Assembly (NCBI RefSeq): GCF_004138485.1
Contig: NZ_RYEV01000011.1
Location: 186,001-250,000, forward strand
Direction of reading: 5' to 3'
From: Peristeroidobacter soli
GTDB lineage: Bacteria; Pseudomonadota; Gammaproteobacteria; Steroidobacterales; Steroidobacteraceae
DNA length: 64,000 nt
Program-made: the position numbers and the translations under genes
The notes under the pieces: model-generated
Databases searched by the model: none
Told to the model about the DNA's origin: nothing
Seen by the model: only the letters and a program-made list of their open reading frames with translations
Shown here: positions 62,913 through 64,000 of the stretch, piece after piece
Layout of the letters: the number at the start of each line of letters is the position of its first letter
Numbering within the stretch: position 1 is the first letter of the stretch

Positions 62913-64000
62913 ATGCCCATCGAAAGTATGGCCCATTCTTGTGATTGGCCCGCCACGATGAGCGGCATGGCAAGCGTGGTGATGATCGATGGGGATTTGA
63001 CGCCAGTTGACTCGACACCTGGCGCACCGGTGGCTTGCTCGATGCGATTGTTCAGTTCGATAGTTCGCGAACGGTTACTACGACGGTTCGACGATGCCCG
63101 GGTCTCGCTGATCGTCGGCCCGCCCATGTCCGGCAAAACGGAACTGCTGCGGCAGCTGGCCGGCCACGGCGAAGCGTCGGGCGAGACGGTGTCGTGGTAT
63201 GACGAATCGGCGCGGCGCCTGTACGGCGACGCGCAGCGGTGGATGGCCTCGCAATCGTCGGCGGCTGCAGGCACGGCGGGCCTGTTGTTGCTCATCGATG
63301 ATTTCAACTCGATCGAGAGCACGACCGGGATCGAGCCGCTCGTCAAAGCAGCCTGCGGCCATGGCAGCCGTTGCCGACTGGTGCTGGCGGGGCGCCGACA
63401 GCCGCGCCGCTGGATGGCGGGCGCCCGGCTCAAGGGCCTGCTCGCGGAAATCGACAGCGACGATCTGGCATTCGATCAACAGGAAGCGGCGGCCTTCCTC
63501 GGGCTGGGCGAAGCGGAACGGAACTCGGCCGCTTTCAGATCGGTGCTGCGCAAGACCGACGGCTGGATCGGCGGGTTGTGTTATGTCGGGCAGATGATGG
63601 AGCGTGGCCTGGATCTGTCCGAAACGGCGCGGCAACTGGATGGGCGCGACGAGGTGTTTCGTTCCTTCCTCGAAGAAGAAGTGCTGCCCGATCTGGACGC
63701 GCAGCAGATCGAGTTTCTACAACGAATCGCGCCGTTTCCCATGTTGACGAGGAAACTCGCCGACTCGGTGATCGACGTGCCCAATGCCGGCGCCTATCTG
63801 GTCGACATCGCGCGCAACTGCGGCTTTGTCCGGCCTTTGAACGGCCGGCTCGGCGTCTACCGGATCAATCCTTTGATACGCAGCTGCTTCGAGGCGACGC
63901 TGCGGGAAGAGCGGCCCGAGCTGTGGACCAGCGAGCTATCCGCGGCCGCGGCTCGCCATCTCACCGAGCACGACGAGCTGGCAGCCGCGGAATGTTTGCT
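62913..64000 (+). CDS. MalT-like LuxR-family ATP-dependent regulator (3' end outside window)
   Basis: An open frame runs from ATG 62913 through the right edge (at least 362 residues). The Walker A motif is GPPMSGKT at residues 69-76 and a Walker B-like LLLLIDDF follows, then the winged-helix and arm regions typical of large LuxR regulators such as MalT (LDLSETARQL, EVFRSFLEEEVLPDL, NPLIRSCFEATLREE). The C-terminal LuxR helix-turn-helix would lie beyond the window. Later in-frame ATGs (62928, 62958, 62967) are possible starts. It lies 68 nt after the P450 and may control that operon. Confidence 0.8.
   Translation, partial: MPIESMAHSCDWPATMSGMASVVMIDGDLTPVDSTPGAPVACSMRLFSSIVRERLLRRFDDARVSLIVGPPMSGKTELLRQLAGHGEASGETVSWYDESARRLYGDAQRWMASQSSAAAGTAGLLLLIDDFNSIESTTGIEPLVKAACGHGSRCRLVLAGRRQPRRWMAGARLKGLLAEIDSDDLAFDQQEAAAFLGLGEAERNSAAFRSVLRKTDGWIGGLCYVGQMMERGLDLSETARQLDGRDEVFRSFLEEEVLPDLDAQQIEFLQRIAPFPMLTRKLADSVIDVPNAGAYLVDIARNCGFVRPLNGRLGVYRINPLIRSCFEATLREERPELWTSELSAAAARHLTEHDELAAAECL

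Overview
The window is GC-rich, densely coded DNA from a Gram-negative, aerobic, catabolically versatile bacterium. Two TonB-dependent outer-membrane receptors, periplasmic binding proteins, CoxLMS-type molybdenum hydroxylase subunits and CobST-like proteins point to a proteobacterium, perhaps a Steroidobacter/Nevskiales-like gammaproteobacterium or a sphingomonad. No rRNA, tRNA or CRISPR array was seen. The family is inferred and no species is claimed.

Left block (1-9.6 kb): the tail of an unidentified gene, a LeuB-like dehydrogenase, a GPH-type symporter, a 2-oxoglutarate/Fe(II) oxygenase, two convergent paralogous type-B carboxylesterases and an FAD monooxygenase. Central block A (9.7-31.3 kb): a Mo-hydroxylase large subunit, an aldehyde dehydrogenase and a NicX-like dihydroxypyridine dioxygenase. 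These are followed by a near-complete CoA-ester beta-oxidation set (TesB, acyl-CoA ligase, SDR, MaoC pair, thiolase, two acyl-CoA dehydrogenases). Embedded in that set are an isocitrate-lyase/PEP-mutase-family lyase and LeuC/LeuD-like hydratase subunits. An MHS transporter, CobS/CobT-like proteins and an XdhC maturation factor follow. Central block B (31.9-43.9 kb) is one long co-directional run: second Mo-hydroxylase large subunit, ABC ATPase and permease, second NicX, solute-binding protein, CoxM, CoxS, maleamate-amidohydrolase-like protein, second FAD monooxygenase and a YdeP-type molybdoenzyme.

Right block (43.9-64 kb): an EamA exporter, a second solute-binding protein, two carboxymuconolactone-decarboxylase-family proteins, a decayed third solute-binding protein, a TonB receptor, CoxG, an orphan AraC DNA-binding domain and an aldo/keto reductase. 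Next come two insertion-sequence copies in inverted orientation; the right-hand one has perfect 18-bp terminal inverted repeats. A separate operon follows: hotdog thioesterase, TonB receptor, SnoaL-like protein, alpha/beta hydrolase, VOC protein and cytochrome P450. A MalT/LuxR-type regulator is cut by the window edge.

How it may work together (inference): blocks A and B look like duplicated upper pathways for an N-heteroaromatic compound. The Mo hydroxylase adds a ring hydroxyl, the FAD monooxygenase adds a second, NicX opens the ring and the NicF-like amidase releases ammonia. No classical maleate isomerase is visible. LeuC/LeuD-like hydratase, a dimethylmalate-lyase-like protein and beta-oxidation enzymes sit in its place, which suggests an alkyl-substituted maleate intermediate. 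A recurring sigma70-like promoter with a 19-bp palindrome at a nearly fixed distance from the -10 box precedes at least six transcription units here, with a seventh site before the 2OG oxygenase. This suggests one regulon controlled from outside the window.
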